Assembly (NCBI GenBank): GCA_963169655.1
Contig: CAUJCM010000001.1
Span: forward strand, 62,001-126,000
Source of the DNA: Patescibacteria group bacterium
GTDB taxonomy: Bacteria; Patescibacteriota; Gracilibacteria; UBA1369
DNA: 64,000 nt
Reading direction: 5' to 3'
The translations under genes and the position numbers were made by a program. Below are positions 47,110-56,212 of this stretch, piece by piece. Within the stretch, counting starts at the first letter, position 1. Each line of letters opens with the position of its first letter. Below the pieces are notes generated by a model. It did not search any database, was not told where the DNA came from, and saw nothing but the letters and a program-made list of their open reading frames with translations.

Positions 47110-49122
47110 ATGTTTGGATGGTTACGAAAAATTAGTAAAGATCGAAGTGGTTTGAATAACCATCAAAATATTATTGATGATTTGAAATTGATTTCTGGAG
47201 AAAAATTTTTGAATGAAGATCAAAAATCTTTTTTGTTTAGTGAGATTAAAGAAACAATTGATTGGCTAGAAAAACCAGAAATTGTGACAATTGGTTTCCA
47301 AGATAATTTATTAAATCAGAAACAGAAGCAGTTGATTTTCCAATCGATTATGGAGAGAATAGATAGTATTGAAAAGCCTTGGTTATGGGCTTTTAGAACC
47401 TGGAAATCAGTTATTGCAAGTATGATGATTGTAATTTTTGTTTTTACAGCTTTGGTGTTAATGCCTTTTAATGTATCAGTAACCAAGGCTAATAAGTGGA
47501 CTTTTTTAGAAGATGTTCAAGGTCAGGTTTTTGTTAATAGAAATGGAAAAACTTTTAGTGTGGATAAAGATTTTGTTTTGCAAGAGGGAGATTTGTTATT
47601 TACTGAAGAAAATAGTTTTGTGATAATTCGATATTTAGATGATTCGGTTACTAGAATGGGAGCAAATACATCTTTAGAAATAAAAAAATTATATATTTAT
47701 CCTGAAGATTCTTCTAAAACAGAGATTTTAATTGATTTATCTTCAGGTCAAATTTGGAATTCAGTTTATAATTTGATAGATAAAGATTCTCGTTTTTCTG
47801 TTGAAACTAAAACAACAGTAGCAAATGTGACAAATAGTGCAGCTTTTACTATGACATTTTCTGATTTAGGTACTGAATTAATGGTTTTTGAGAATGTTGT
47901 AGATATTAGCAGGAAATCTGTTCATATTAGTAGTGTTCAACCGGTAATAGCTGGTTATAAAGCTCAAGTAAATTTTGAACCAATTATGGTTTCTGGGAAT
48001 AATTATGATGTTTTGATTCAAAAAAATGATGAAATTAAAAGTGATTGGGTGACTACTAATTTAGATTTAGATAAAAAACATCAAGATAAATTAAAAAAAG
48101 AGAATTTAGAATTATCTAATACAAAGAAAACTGATGCAATTTTGATTGCTTCAAGTGATAAAGATCAAAAAACATTTAATAAGCCAGAATTAGAAGATGC
48201 TAAACAAAAATTTGTGACTGCACAAAAAAGTTTTATAGAAGCTCAAGATTTATTGAGTAAGTCTAATATGAATAATAATTATCGTTATCAAGCAAATCCT
48301 TTATTGATTCAATATAAAACTGTGATTCGTGAGATTATGCAAGATTATGAAAAGTTGAAGAATGTTGATGCTGAGCAATCTGATCTATTGTTTAATTTAA
48401 TGAAAGAAGAAGTAAACACTTATCGTAAAAATTTAAATATTATTTTGCCAAATGATAAGTTATATCCAGCAAAAGATACTATTAATACTGCGAGTTTATT
48501 ATTGACCAGGTCAACAAAAGAAAAAGAAATAGTATTATTAGATCTCTCAAGAGGAAGATTGTATGAAGTTCAAAAACAAATTGATCAAAATAGTATTAGA
48601 GGTGCAGAATCTTCTTTGAGACTTTATTTAAATACTTTGGACGATTTGTTGAAATTATTAGGTCAGTCACAGGATGTAGATATTCAAGCTGAATTATATC
48701 AATTATTAGAAGATCAAATTAAGCAATTTGCTCAATTGTCTGCGATTGAAAAAGAGCTAATTGATAAAAATTATTTGAAGATGGCATTTGTGGTGAAAGA
48801 AGCTAAGGTAGATAGTGCTAAGAAAATTTATGATATAATTGTTTTGTTTGGAAGTAAAAAAGTACCATTTGAATTAATTTTGGAATTTTATAATGTATTG
48901 GATTTATATTTTGAAAATGGTGATTTTAAAGATTCTACTTTAAAATATTTGGAAGAGATTTTGTCACAATATGATGAATATAAATATTGGAAAATTACTG
49001 AAAGTATTAAAAAAGATGATGATTTAGATTTGATTGGAGATTTAGAAAGTACTGGAGAGGTAGAAATCGTAGTTAATAATGATAAAATAATTTTTTCTAA
49101 ATCAGCTTTGAAGGAAGATTAG
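47110..49122 (+). CDS. Membrane FecR-domain protein with DUF5667-like domain, likely sigma partner
   Basis: A 670-residue single-pass membrane protein. Residues 1 to about 95 are cytoplasmic and could bind the sigma factor; a helix at about 97-120 follows (VIASMMIVIFVFTALVLM). The outer part has a FecR domain (about 130-290: EGDLLFTEENSFVIIRYLDDS, LDLSSGQIWNSVYNL, TTVANVTNSAAF). About 450-530 is a DUF5667-like helical region: LPNDKLYPAKDTINTASLLL, EIVLLDLSRGRLYEVQKQI. Helices fill the rest. In the well-known FecI/FecR pairs the FecR N-terminus modulates the sigma factor. Here that is an inference from order and topology. Confidence 0.8.
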   Translation: MFGWLRKISKDRSGLNNHQNIIDDLKLISGEKFLNEDQKSFLFSEIKETIDWLEKPEIVTIGFQDNLLNQKQKQLIFQSIMERIDSIEKPWLWAFRTWKSVIASMMIVIFVFTALVLMPFNVSVTKANKWTFLEDVQGQVFVNRNGKTFSVDKDFVLQEGDLLFTEENSFVIIRYLDDSVTRMGANTSLEIKKLYIYPEDSSKTEILIDLSSGQIWNSVYNLIDKDSRFSVETKTTVANVTNSAAFTMTFSDLGTELMVFENVVDISRKSVHISSVQPVIAGYKAQVNFEPIMVSGNNYDVLIQKNDEIKSDWVTTNLDLDKKHQDKLKKENLELSNTKKTDAILIASSDKDQKTFNKPELEDAKQKFVTAQKSFIEAQDLLSKSNMNNNYRYQANPLLIQYKTVIREIMQDYEKLKNVDAEQSDLLFNLMKEEVNTYRKNLNIILPNDKLYPAKDTINTASLLLTRSTKEKEIVLLDLSRGRLYEVQKQIDQNSIRGAESSLRLYLNTLDDLLKLLGQSQDVDIQAELYQLLEDQIKQFAQLSAIEKELIDKNYLKMAFVVKEAKVDSAKKIYDIIVLFGSKKVPFELILEFYNVLDLYFENGDFKDSTLKYLEEILSQYDEYKYWKITESIKKDDDLDLIGDLESTGEVEIVVNNDKIIFSKSALKED

Positions 49123-49261
49123 ATTTTAAGTTAGGTTTGATTGGATATGGAAAAGCAAGGATAATTCAAAAGGTTATCTTGTCATTGAATAAATGAGAAA
49201 GATATATAGAAAGTGATTATGTATTTTCTTGTAAATGAGTAGAATATATTTTAAATAAATT

Positions 49262-50323
49262 TTACAATACGCTTAATAAAATTCCAAGAATTACTGTAAA
49301 ACCACCTATAATCCAAAAACGCATAACAACAGTAGCTTCATTCCATCCTAGTTTTTCAAAGTGATGATGAAGTGGAGCTATTAAAAATACTTTTTTACCA
49401 TTTCTTAATTTTTTGGAAGTGATTTGAATGATTACAGAAATAGTTTCAATTACAAAAACAAAACCAATAATTGGTAAAATAATTATTGAATCAGTCATCA
49501 TAGCAATTACTCCAAGGGTTGCCCCAAGTGATATTGCACCGGTATCTCCCATATAAAATTTAGCTGGCATAATATTGAACCAGAGGAAACCAATGATCGA
49601 TCCAGCAATAACTGTACAAAAAGCTGATAAAATGAATAAACCTTTAAAATAAGCAATTGCTGCAAATGCAAAAAAGCACATGGTTAAAAGTCCTCCAGCT
49701 AATCCATCCAGTCCATCTGTAATATTTACAGCATTAGCAGTTGCCGTGATGATAAAAATGAAAAGAGGAATATACCAAAAGCCTATACTTAAGTCGCCAA
49801 GTAATGGGATATGAATACTATTATAGCCGAGTTTAAAATAGAACCACAGGCTTCCGAGAGTAGCAAATAATGTGAGTAATAAGAATTTAGGTTTAATATC
49901 AATCCCTTTACTTTTTCCATGTCCTTTTAAATTCATATAATCATCAATTGCTCCGAGTATGGCTGTCACAATTAAGCTGAAAATTGGGAGTAAAGTCTCA
50001 CGACGACTGAATAATGAATGTTCTGTGAAATTTAACCATGAAGAAAGACTTGAAAGTAAAACTATTAATAAAGTAGTTCCCCAAATAATAATGCCTCCCA
50101 TTGTTGGAGTTCCTGCTTTTTTAGAATGTAATTCTTTAAAAATAACAGCTTCTTCTCCTGTTGAAGCTTTGTCTCTTAATTGTTTACCAATTTTATATTT
50201 GTGTAGCACTTTAATTAATTGAGGTGCTAGTAATAAAGAGATTAAAAATGCTAAGATTAATGATCCAAAAATTAAAGTTAAGTATCTAAAATTTTGTGTG
50301 ATAAAAAGTATTTGATTATTCAT
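49262..50323 (-). CDS. mraY: Phospho-N-acetylmuramoyl-pentapeptide transferase MraY
   Basis: MraY makes lipid I from UDP-MurNAc-pentapeptide and undecaprenyl phosphate. It has ten membrane helices and the family motifs GTPTMGGIIIW, DDYMNL (Asp127 and Asp128), NAVNITDGLDGLAGG (Asp203, Asp206), GDTGAISLGATLG and APLHHHFEKLGWNEATVVMRFW. A longer frame reaches back to 50383 into the upstream gene; the ATG at 50321-50323 gives the normal N-terminus (353 residues) and lies 7 bases after the dacA stop. It is downstream of dacA and the LCP gene. Confidence 0.97.
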   Translation of the reverse strand: MNNQILFITQNFRYLTLIFGSLILAFLISLLLAPQLIKVLHKYKIGKQLRDKASTGEEAVIFKELHSKKAGTPTMGGIIIWGTTLLIVLLSSLSSWLNFTEHSLFSRRETLLPIFSLIVTAILGAIDDYMNLKGHGKSKGIDIKPKFLLLTLFATLGSLWFYFKLGYNSIHIPLLGDLSIGFWYIPLFIFIITATANAVNITDGLDGLAGGLLTMCFFAFAAIAYFKGLFILSAFCTVIAGSIIGFLWFNIMPAKFYMGDTGAISLGATLGVIAMMTDSIIILPIIGFVFVIETISVIIQITSKKLRNGKKVFLIAPLHHHFEKLGWNEATVVMRFWIIGGFTVILGILLSVL

Positions 50324-50330
50324 ATTTGTT

Positions 50331-51221
50331 TTATTGCCATTGATAATTATCAAAAATCCACTGCGATAAGACTTTGCTTTCATTAAAGCGATTTGGACTA
50401 TTGAGTAAAATATTTACTATTTTATTTCCTGATGGAGATTCTACAATGCTAATGAAACATTGACCAGCTAAATCTGTTGTTCCAGTTTTTAGACCTAAAA
50501 CTTTGAGATAACTGTTTAAAATTCCATTGGTTGTATTATATTTATGTTGGAATTTTCCGTCTATAGATTCTGATATTCCTTCAGTGAGTAAAGCATATTC
50601 TTTAATAATAGGATATTTATATATTTGTCTTACTAATAAGCTCAAATCATAAGCAGTTGTATAGTGTTCATCTTCATCAAAGCCAGTTGAATTAATGTAA
50701 TGAGTGTTAAACATTTCTAATTCTTGTGCTTTTTTATTCATTTTATCAGCAAATTCTTCCATATCTTGACTGTCATAAAAAGCTGCTGCTAAAGCTGCGT
50801 CATTGGCAGACTTAACTATCATACCCTTGATTAATTCTTTTAATAAAATTTTTTCATTAGCTAATAAATTCATTTTTGCTGGTTCGATATCAGTACTTCT
50901 TGGATCTATTGTGACAATATTATTAATTTGATGGTTTTCTAATATGATTAAAATTGTCATTAATTTGGTGAGGCTGGCCATTGGTAGTTTTTCATTTTCA
51001 TTTTGAGCAAATAGAGTTTTCCCAGTAGCTAAATCAAAACTATAAATTGCCTTAGCATCAATGATTGGTCCTTTATTATTAGTAATTTTTTGAGGGTAAG
51101 GAGAAACTTCTTGAATTAAAGGAGGTGTAATTGCAAAATCTGCTAATTTATTTTGAATGTCCTGCCCACTTGGGCTAGTGAGATTGTTTATAGCTATCAG
51201 ACTGAGTAAGGACATTAACAT
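50331..51221 (-). CDS. dacA: D-alanyl-D-alanine carboxypeptidase (peptidase S11)
   Basis: A 296-residue penicillin-binding protein that trims the terminal D-Ala of peptidoglycan stems, anchored outside the membrane. Motifs: SLTK with Ser83 and Lys86, SAN at 138-140, and KTG at 245-247 in GLKTGTTDLAG. The N-terminus MLMSLLSLIAINNL is a short, unusual signal anchor. There is no C-terminal PBP5-type domain. It lies between the LCP gene and mraY, with 9 and 7 base gaps. Confidence 0.93.
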   Translation of the reverse strand: MLMSLLSLIAINNLTSPSGQDIQNKLADFAITPPLIQEVSPYPQKITNNKGPIIDAKAIYSFDLATGKTLFAQNENEKLPMASLTKLMTILIILENHQINNIVTIDPRSTDIEPAKMNLLANEKILLKELIKGMIVKSANDAALAAAFYDSQDMEEFADKMNKKAQELEMFNTHYINSTGFDEDEHYTTAYDLSLLVRQIYKYPIIKEYALLTEGISESIDGKFQHKYNTTNGILNSYLKVLGLKTGTTDLAGQCFISIVESPSGNKIVNILLNSPNRFNESKVLSQWIFDNYQWQ

Positions 51222-51230
51222 AATTATTTT

Positions 51231-52967
51231 TTAGTTTGAATTTTTTTCGATAGAATCTAAATTTGTATTGGATGTGCTGGTTGAATCATTTATATTGACT
51301 GATTCAGTGGAAGGTTGACTTTGCTTATTATTAATATCAATGTTTTGTTTTGGAATAGAGTTTTCAATATTTGAATCTGAATTGGTTGAAGTTATTGGTT
51401 TCTCATTGCTATTTGATGATAAATCGTCTTTTTGATTTATGTTCTTTTGAGAAGTGTCAGTTTGATTTGAACTGTTTTCTTCTTGAATATTTAAAAGATC
51501 ATTATTATCTGCTGTTCCATCACTGATTGGAGTTAAATATAGTAATTTATCAAATGGATCTGTAGTAGTAATAGTTTTATAGTCTGCACCTAATTCAATG
51601 ACTATTTTTGAATTTTGTCTTTTTTCATTTTCTAAATATTCTACTGGAATACCTTCTTTGATTGGAGCTTTAATTATGTTTTGAATAATAGATATATCAC
51701 TTGGAATATGAGAATTACCTTGCTCATCAATAATTGGATTGTAATATATATTTGTTGTTTCAATATTTCGATTTGTGGCATTGCCATAATATACTACTTC
51801 TAAACATTCTTGACTGAGTCTGTTTAAATAACTGTAAGCTAGTCCAGAAACTTTGGTTCCATTTAATATTTGTATATCACTGAATTGATCTACATTTCCG
51901 TAAAAATACTGGGTGATAAAATTTTGAATATATTTGAAATCATTGCCTGCAGGGAGTAGAACTGCTGCCCCACCAAAATATTCTCTGTTTGGTGTGTAAA
52001 GAAATCCTCCACAGCTAGTAAAGTCATCTGAAAAAACACGAGATTCAATGTTTTTTCTGTCAATATCTTGTGAAATTTTTGCTAATTGAATGATTTCAGT
52101 AATAGAGAGATTTGTCTCAAGACTATCAGCAATAGTATTGTATAAACTTTGAATTTTATTGGAGTCTGTTAAAATATTTAAATCGAGAGCTTTTTCTTTA
52201 ATGGCTGTTAATAATTGTTGTTGTCGATAAGCCCTGTCAAAGTCACTAGTACTATGTCTGCTTCTGGCAAATTTTAAGGCTGTTTCACCGTCGAGGTCTT
52301 GAATACCGGCTTTAAGTGAGAAAGTGGTATATTGAATTGTTTGTCCAAGTGGATATTGTGTATCATAAATTGGTTTTTCAACATCAATGGTAACACCCCC
52401 CAAAGTGTCGATGATTTTTACAAAACCTTGAAAATCAACTTTAACATAATATTGAATTGGCACTCCAACTATCTGACTGATTTCTTTGGTAAAATCTTTC
52501 ATTGCTAAAGAAGAATCTTTTTTATTTTTTTGATAGAAAGTGTCATATAATTTATTAATTCTTTGCCCTCCTAATTCTTTACTATCAATATATAAATCTC
52601 TTGGGATGGAGATCATTTTTACTTTGTTGGTTTTCTCGTTGAGGCTGGCGATAATAATAGTATCAGTTAAATTTCCTCCATCATGATTTTCACCACCAAC
52701 ACCAACTAATAAAAAGTTAGTTTGTTTTTTTGTATCTTGTTGAAGATTAGTTCCAAAAGAAAATATTACAGATTTAAAGTCTAAACTTTTAACAAATTTA
52801 AAAGTGAGAATAAATAAGCAAATAATAATTATTAACCCAATTGGAATAATTGCCCAATTAGGGAAGTTGGAAAGTTGAAAATTTTCAAAATAATTTTGAG
52901 GTATCTTTTGCTCTTTTCTTTCTTTTTCCTGAAAATATTTTCTAATTTTTCTTTTTTTAAAATTCAT
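51231..52967 (-). CDS. LytR-CpsA-Psr (LCP) family protein with LytR_C domain
   Basis: LCP enzymes attach polymers to the cell wall. The 578-residue protein has a membrane helix at about 35-58, then the LCP domain (about 80-290): NFLLVGVGGENHDGGNLTDTII, ISIPRDLYID, LGGQRINKLYDTFY and the catalytic-side ALKFARSRHSTSDFDRAYRQQQLL. A LytR_C domain follows (about 365-430, DIQILNGTKVSGLAYSYLNRL). The last 90 residues are Ser/Asn/Asp/Gln-rich and disordered. Substrate polymer is unknown. Confidence 0.93.
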   Translation of the reverse strand: MNFKKRKIRKYFQEKERKEQKIPQNYFENFQLSNFPNWAIIPIGLIIIICLFILTFKFVKSLDFKSVIFSFGTNLQQDTKKQTNFLLVGVGGENHDGGNLTDTIIIASLNEKTNKVKMISIPRDLYIDSKELGGQRINKLYDTFYQKNKKDSSLAMKDFTKEISQIVGVPIQYYVKVDFQGFVKIIDTLGGVTIDVEKPIYDTQYPLGQTIQYTTFSLKAGIQDLDGETALKFARSRHSTSDFDRAYRQQQLLTAIKEKALDLNILTDSNKIQSLYNTIADSLETNLSITEIIQLAKISQDIDRKNIESRVFSDDFTSCGGFLYTPNREYFGGAAVLLPAGNDFKYIQNFITQYFYGNVDQFSDIQILNGTKVSGLAYSYLNRLSQECLEVVYYGNATNRNIETTNIYYNPIIDEQGNSHIPSDISIIQNIIKAPIKEGIPVEYLENEKRQNSKIVIELGADYKTITTTDPFDKLLYLTPISDGTADNNDLLNIQEENSSNQTDTSQKNINQKDDLSSNSNEKPITSTNSDSNIENSIPKQNIDINNKQSQPSTESVNINDSTSTSNTNLDSIEKNSN

Positions 52968-53047
52968 ATTTTGGCTTTGATTTAAATGAAAAATGAGTTT
53001 TGTTTGTATTTTGAAATTATTGTCGCTATTTTAAACAAAAATGTAGT

Positions 53048-53076
53048 TTGACGCCAGGATATTTTGAATATACTAT
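53048..53076 (+). promoter_or_regulatory. Promoter for the lipoprotein gene
   Basis: -35 TTGACG (53048-53053), 17-base spacer, -10 TACTAT (53071-53076). The TTG that opens the longest reading frame is this -35, so that frame start is not used. Confidence 0.75.
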
Positions 53077-53113
53077 CCAAAAGCAAAATTGCTTATATCT
53101 TAAATATAAAATT

Positions 53114-54088
53114 ATGGCAAACAAGAAAAAAACTTTATTAGTTTCTGGAATGTTGATGTTAAGTATTGGCTTAACAGCATGTCAAACAGATTCTTCAGAT
53201 TCTATTTTATCACCAAAAAATGAAGAAGCTCCAGAAGTAACTTTACAACATGCAATGGTTAAAATGTCAGACGTTAAATCTTATGGGTTTGATGTAACAA
53301 TGTCTGGAGATTTAAATGGCCCAACTGGAGAAACTCCTGAAAAAGTTGGATTTAATTTTAATTTAAATGGTGGTGTTGATATGGTAAAAGTTGAAGATCC
53401 AAGATTAAATTTGAATATGAAGGGAGCTTTTAATGCTGATAAAGATAAAGCAGATGCTGAATTTCAATTAAGATTCAATAAAGATGCAGTTTATGCTAAC
53501 TTAGTAGCTTTAAATGGTTCAGGTGAAATGGAAATGCCAGAAGAATTTAAAACTATGTTGATTAATAAATGGTGGACTTTACCAATACCTCCTGAATTTT
53601 TAGTAGAATTAAAAAATTCTATGCCAGAAAATAATGAAGAAAATTTAACTCCTGAGCAAAAACAAATTAAAGATTTGGTTGAAAAAACTCAATTTTTTAA
53701 GAATGTAAAAAGAGTTGGAAATGAAAAAGTTGCAGGAGAAGAAAGTGCTCATTTTACAGCAGATTTTGATAAAGAGGCATTTGCTAATTTTGTTGAAGGG
53801 GTTTCTAAAATTCAAGGTGAAGAGTTTACAGATACTGATAGAGAAGATTTAAAAAAAGGTTTAGAATCTATTAATTTCTCTGGTGATTTATTTGTAGGTT
53901 CTAAGAGCGGGTTAATTAATAAAGTGAAAGGAACAATTAATCTTAATGATAAAGAAAAATCAGGTGTTGCGGGTAAAGTTCAATTAGAAGTATCTATTTC
54001 AAATATTAATAAACCAGTTGTTATTGAAGTTCCAGAAAATGCAGAAGAAGTTCCAATGGAAGCTTTAAGTTCATTGTTTTCAATGTAA
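53114..54088 (+). CDS. Lipoprotein of unknown function, LppX-like fold possible
   Basis: A 324-residue lipoprotein. MANKKKTLLVSGMLMLSIGLTAC is a lipoprotein signal with the lipobox LTAC and the modified Cys at about 23. The mature part is a beta-rich single domain: LQHAMVKMSDVKSYGFDVTMSGDLNGP early, and then a long beta sheet with GESAHFTADFDKEAF. The layout resembles LppX/LprG or DUF6612-type lipoproteins by general form only; I cannot show homology. A strong promoter is upstream and a perfect terminator just downstream, so it is a single-gene unit, probably well expressed. Confidence 0.75.
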   Translation: MANKKKTLLVSGMLMLSIGLTACQTDSSDSILSPKNEEAPEVTLQHAMVKMSDVKSYGFDVTMSGDLNGPTGETPEKVGFNFNLNGGVDMVKVEDPRLNLNMKGAFNADKDKADAEFQLRFNKDAVYANLVALNGSGEMEMPEEFKTMLINKWWTLPIPPEFLVELKNSMPENNEENLTPEQKQIKDLVEKTQFFKNVKRVGNEKVAGEESAHFTADFDKEAFANFVEGVSKIQGEEFTDTDREDLKKGLESINFSGDLFVGSKSGLINKVKGTINLNDKEKSGVAGKVQLEVSISNINKPVVIEVPENAEEVPMEALSSLFSM

Positions 54089-54110
54089 TATCAAAATTGA
54101 TTTAATTAAA

Positions 54111-54139
54111 AGAGACCTTAAATTTTAAGGTCTCTTTTT
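54111..54139 (+). terminator. Rho-independent terminator after the lipoprotein gene
   Basis: AGAGACCTTAA pairs with TTAAGGTCTCT, followed by TTTTT. Near-perfect and symmetrical. Confidence 0.95.
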
Positions 54140-54207
54140 GTGATTGAGTTTAGAGAGATTTAAAATAATTTAAGTTATAATTTAATTAAAAACTTTATTT
54201 TTAGTTA

Positions 54208-55656
54208 ATGATTAAGACTATCAATAAAGTTTTTTTAATAAATACATTAACACTTTCTTTTTTATTGGGGGTAAGTGTGATGTCTTTTTTTATTTCTTTT
54301 AATTTATTTGTTGTAATTATTCCCTTAGCTTTTGTATTTTGGATTTTTAAATATTTTTCTTTATTTAACAAAAATTTGATTTTGTTAATTTTATTATTTT
54401 TTGTATTTGGTGTGTTCCGTTTATATTTGGATTTTGAAAAATGGGGGACAAATCTAAAGACTTTTAAAAATAGAGAAAATATTATGGCACATTTAGTATC
54501 CTTTCCGGATATTAATTTAGATAAACAAAAGATTTTAATTGAAAGTGATTTTGGTTTTTTAGAACTTAAAAGATCTTCATTAGAAAAATATTTGCCTGGA
54601 GATACAATCTTTTTTACTGCTGATATTCTAAATTTAAATCAAATTGAAATTGAAGAAAGTTTTATTGGTAGATTTTTTTTATTAAAAATCAATTATTTGG
54701 CTCAAAATATAGGTGAGATTAAAGTTGTTAATCAGGGGAAAAAATATTTTTGGTTAGTATTTCTAAGAGGAATTTACCAATTAAGGTTGTATTTTTTAGA
54801 TATTTTGAATCAGAAATTAGGTGAGCCAGCAGCTTCTTTTGTTGCAGGGATATTAATTGGTGAGAGAGGAAGTTTATCGACTGAAATAAATGAAAATTTT
54901 CGTATTACTGGACTTACTCATATTTTGGCGGTTTCTGGATTTAATATTACTATTATTATTAATTTAATTTTATTTATTTTTTTAAGGGCTAGTAAAACTT
55001 GGCGATTTTGGTGGAGTTTTATTTGTATTTTCTTTTTTGTAGTAATTACTGGTGCTAGTGCTAGTGTTTTAAGGGCAGGCGTAATGGGGGTGTTAGCATT
55101 ATTTGTTAAAACGATTGGAAGAAAAATTAAGCCTCTTCAATTAATTTTATTAAGTGTTTTTTTGATTGTAGTTGTTAGTCCAGCTATTTTAAATTTTGAT
55201 ATTTCATTTCAATTATCTGTGGTAGCTACTTTGAGTTTGATTATCTATGGAAATACATTAAATGAGATGCAATTTTTAGGATGGAAACAGTTTATTTGGG
55301 AAAGTGTGAGTGTTACATTGGCTGCTCAAATTTTAACTTTACCTTTAATCTTTTTTTATTTTGGAAGTATTTCTTTGATTTCACCTGTGGCAAATTTGGT
55401 AGTTGGGCCTTTGATTCCATTTTTGATGTTACTAGGTTCAATAATTATCGTACTGTATTTTATATTTCCATTTTTAATTCCGTTATTAGCAGGCATTATT
55501 CAACTTGTTGTTTTAATTTTATTTAAGATAATTGATATATTAGCTCATTTACCTTTTGCCCAAATTGATATAGGGAAAAGTAATATTATTTTAGTAGTTT
55601 TCTATTATTTATTGTTATTTAAATTTTTTGATAAACGAAAACTGGAGCAAAATTAG
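54208..55656 (+). CDS. comEC: ComEC/Rec2 family DNA uptake channel, no MBL domain
   Basis: A 482-residue polytopic membrane protein of the ComEC/Rec2 family. It has the N-terminal DUF4131-type part (helices about 10-70, then a short beta domain) and the competence domain from about 210. The core motif is GLTHILAVSGFNIT and later INPLQ-like GRKIKPLQLILLSVF, SFQLSVVATLSL. The usual C-terminal metallo-beta-lactamase domain is absent. A -10 TATAAT is at 54176-54181. It ends 38 bases inside the converging methyltransferase gene. DNA uptake is the known role of the family. Confidence 0.9.
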   Translation: MIKTINKVFLINTLTLSFLLGVSVMSFFISFNLFVVIIPLAFVFWIFKYFSLFNKNLILLILLFFVFGVFRLYLDFEKWGTNLKTFKNRENIMAHLVSFPDINLDKQKILIESDFGFLELKRSSLEKYLPGDTIFFTADILNLNQIEIEESFIGRFFLLKINYLAQNIGEIKVVNQGKKYFWLVFLRGIYQLRLYFLDILNQKLGEPAASFVAGILIGERGSLSTEINENFRITGLTHILAVSGFNITIIINLILFIFLRASKTWRFWWSFICIFFFVVITGASASVLRAGVMGVLALFVKTIGRKIKPLQLILLSVFLIVVVSPAILNFDISFQLSVVATLSLIIYGNTLNEMQFLGWKQFIWESVSVTLAAQILTLPLIFFYFGSISLISPVANLVVGPLIPFLMLLGSIIIVLYFIFPFLIPLLAGIIQLVVLILFKIIDILAHLPFAQIDIGKSNIILVVFYYLLLFKFFDKRKLEQN

Positions 55657-56212
55657 ATTCTTTGTCTCGGTCTTCTGTATGGATTAGTTTCCAGTTGGGA
55701 ATTTGAAAAGCATAAGAATAAATTATTGTACCTTTTTTAATTTTTTTATCGATCATAGGTTGTAATTTTTTTAAGGTATCTGGAAGTAAATAACAAAAAA
55801 TAATATCTGCATTTTTGAGATTATATAAAGCAAAATCCCCATATTTTATATGGGCTTTTGATCTCCAAAATAATTTTCTAATTAAAGCTAGAAGGTAGAC
55901 TAATGGGGATAATTCAATCCCAATTGCTTTTGCTCCATACTTATTTGCTGCAATATAGACAAATCGGCCATCTCCACATCCAATATCATATACAACTTGT
56001 CCTTTTTTGATTTTGGCCATTTTCACTATTTTTTCAGCTCTTTTCATTGGAGTGGGTACAAAAGGTGCTCCTTTCAACATGGCGTAAATTGTGGGGATAG
56101 TGATAGCAATTAATAAAAGAATTGCAAAAATATTATTTAGATTAAGTGCGGAAAAATAAACTAGAGGTAATGCTAATAGGATAGTTACAAGTGATAAAAT
56201 GAGATCTGCCAT
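55619..56212 (-). CDS. Membrane-anchored SAM methyltransferase, FAM173-like
   Basis: A 197-residue protein with two N-terminal membrane helices (about 1-47), then FVPTPMKRAEKIVKMAKIKKG and the SAM motif VVYDIGCGDGRFVYIAANKYGAKAIGIELSP. The segment NADIIFCYLLPDTL follows in the place of the family's catalytic stretch. The arrangement 'membrane anchor, xVPTP, class I domain' is that of FAM173/ATPSCKMT protein-lysine methyltransferases. It is a paralogue of the gene upstream; the start overlaps its stop by one base (TAATG). Substrate is not known. Confidence 0.75.
   Translation of the reverse strand: MADLILSLVTILLALPLVYFSALNLNNIFAILLLIAITIPTIYAMLKGAPFVPTPMKRAEKIVKMAKIKKGQVVYDIGCGDGRFVYIAANKYGAKAIGIELSPLVYLLALIRKLFWRSKAHIKYGDFALYNLKNADIIFCYLLPDTLKKLQPMIDKKIKKGTIIYSYAFQIPNWKLIHTEDRDKESNFAPVFVYQKI

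Noticed and set aside
49123-49261. Hairpin between the converging FecR and mraY genes as a terminator
   Set aside because: The pairing GATAA/TTATC is short, has a mismatch and no T run; too weak to call.
50324-50383. Longer mraY frame starting at 50383
   Set aside because: It would overlap dacA by over 50 bases and adds residues with no family match; the ATG at 50323 gives the usual N-terminus.
53048-53113. Lipoprotein start at the TTG at 53048
   Set aside because: That TTG is the -35 box of a good promoter (TTGACG-17-TACTAT). Starting at 53114 gives a normal lipoprotein signal.
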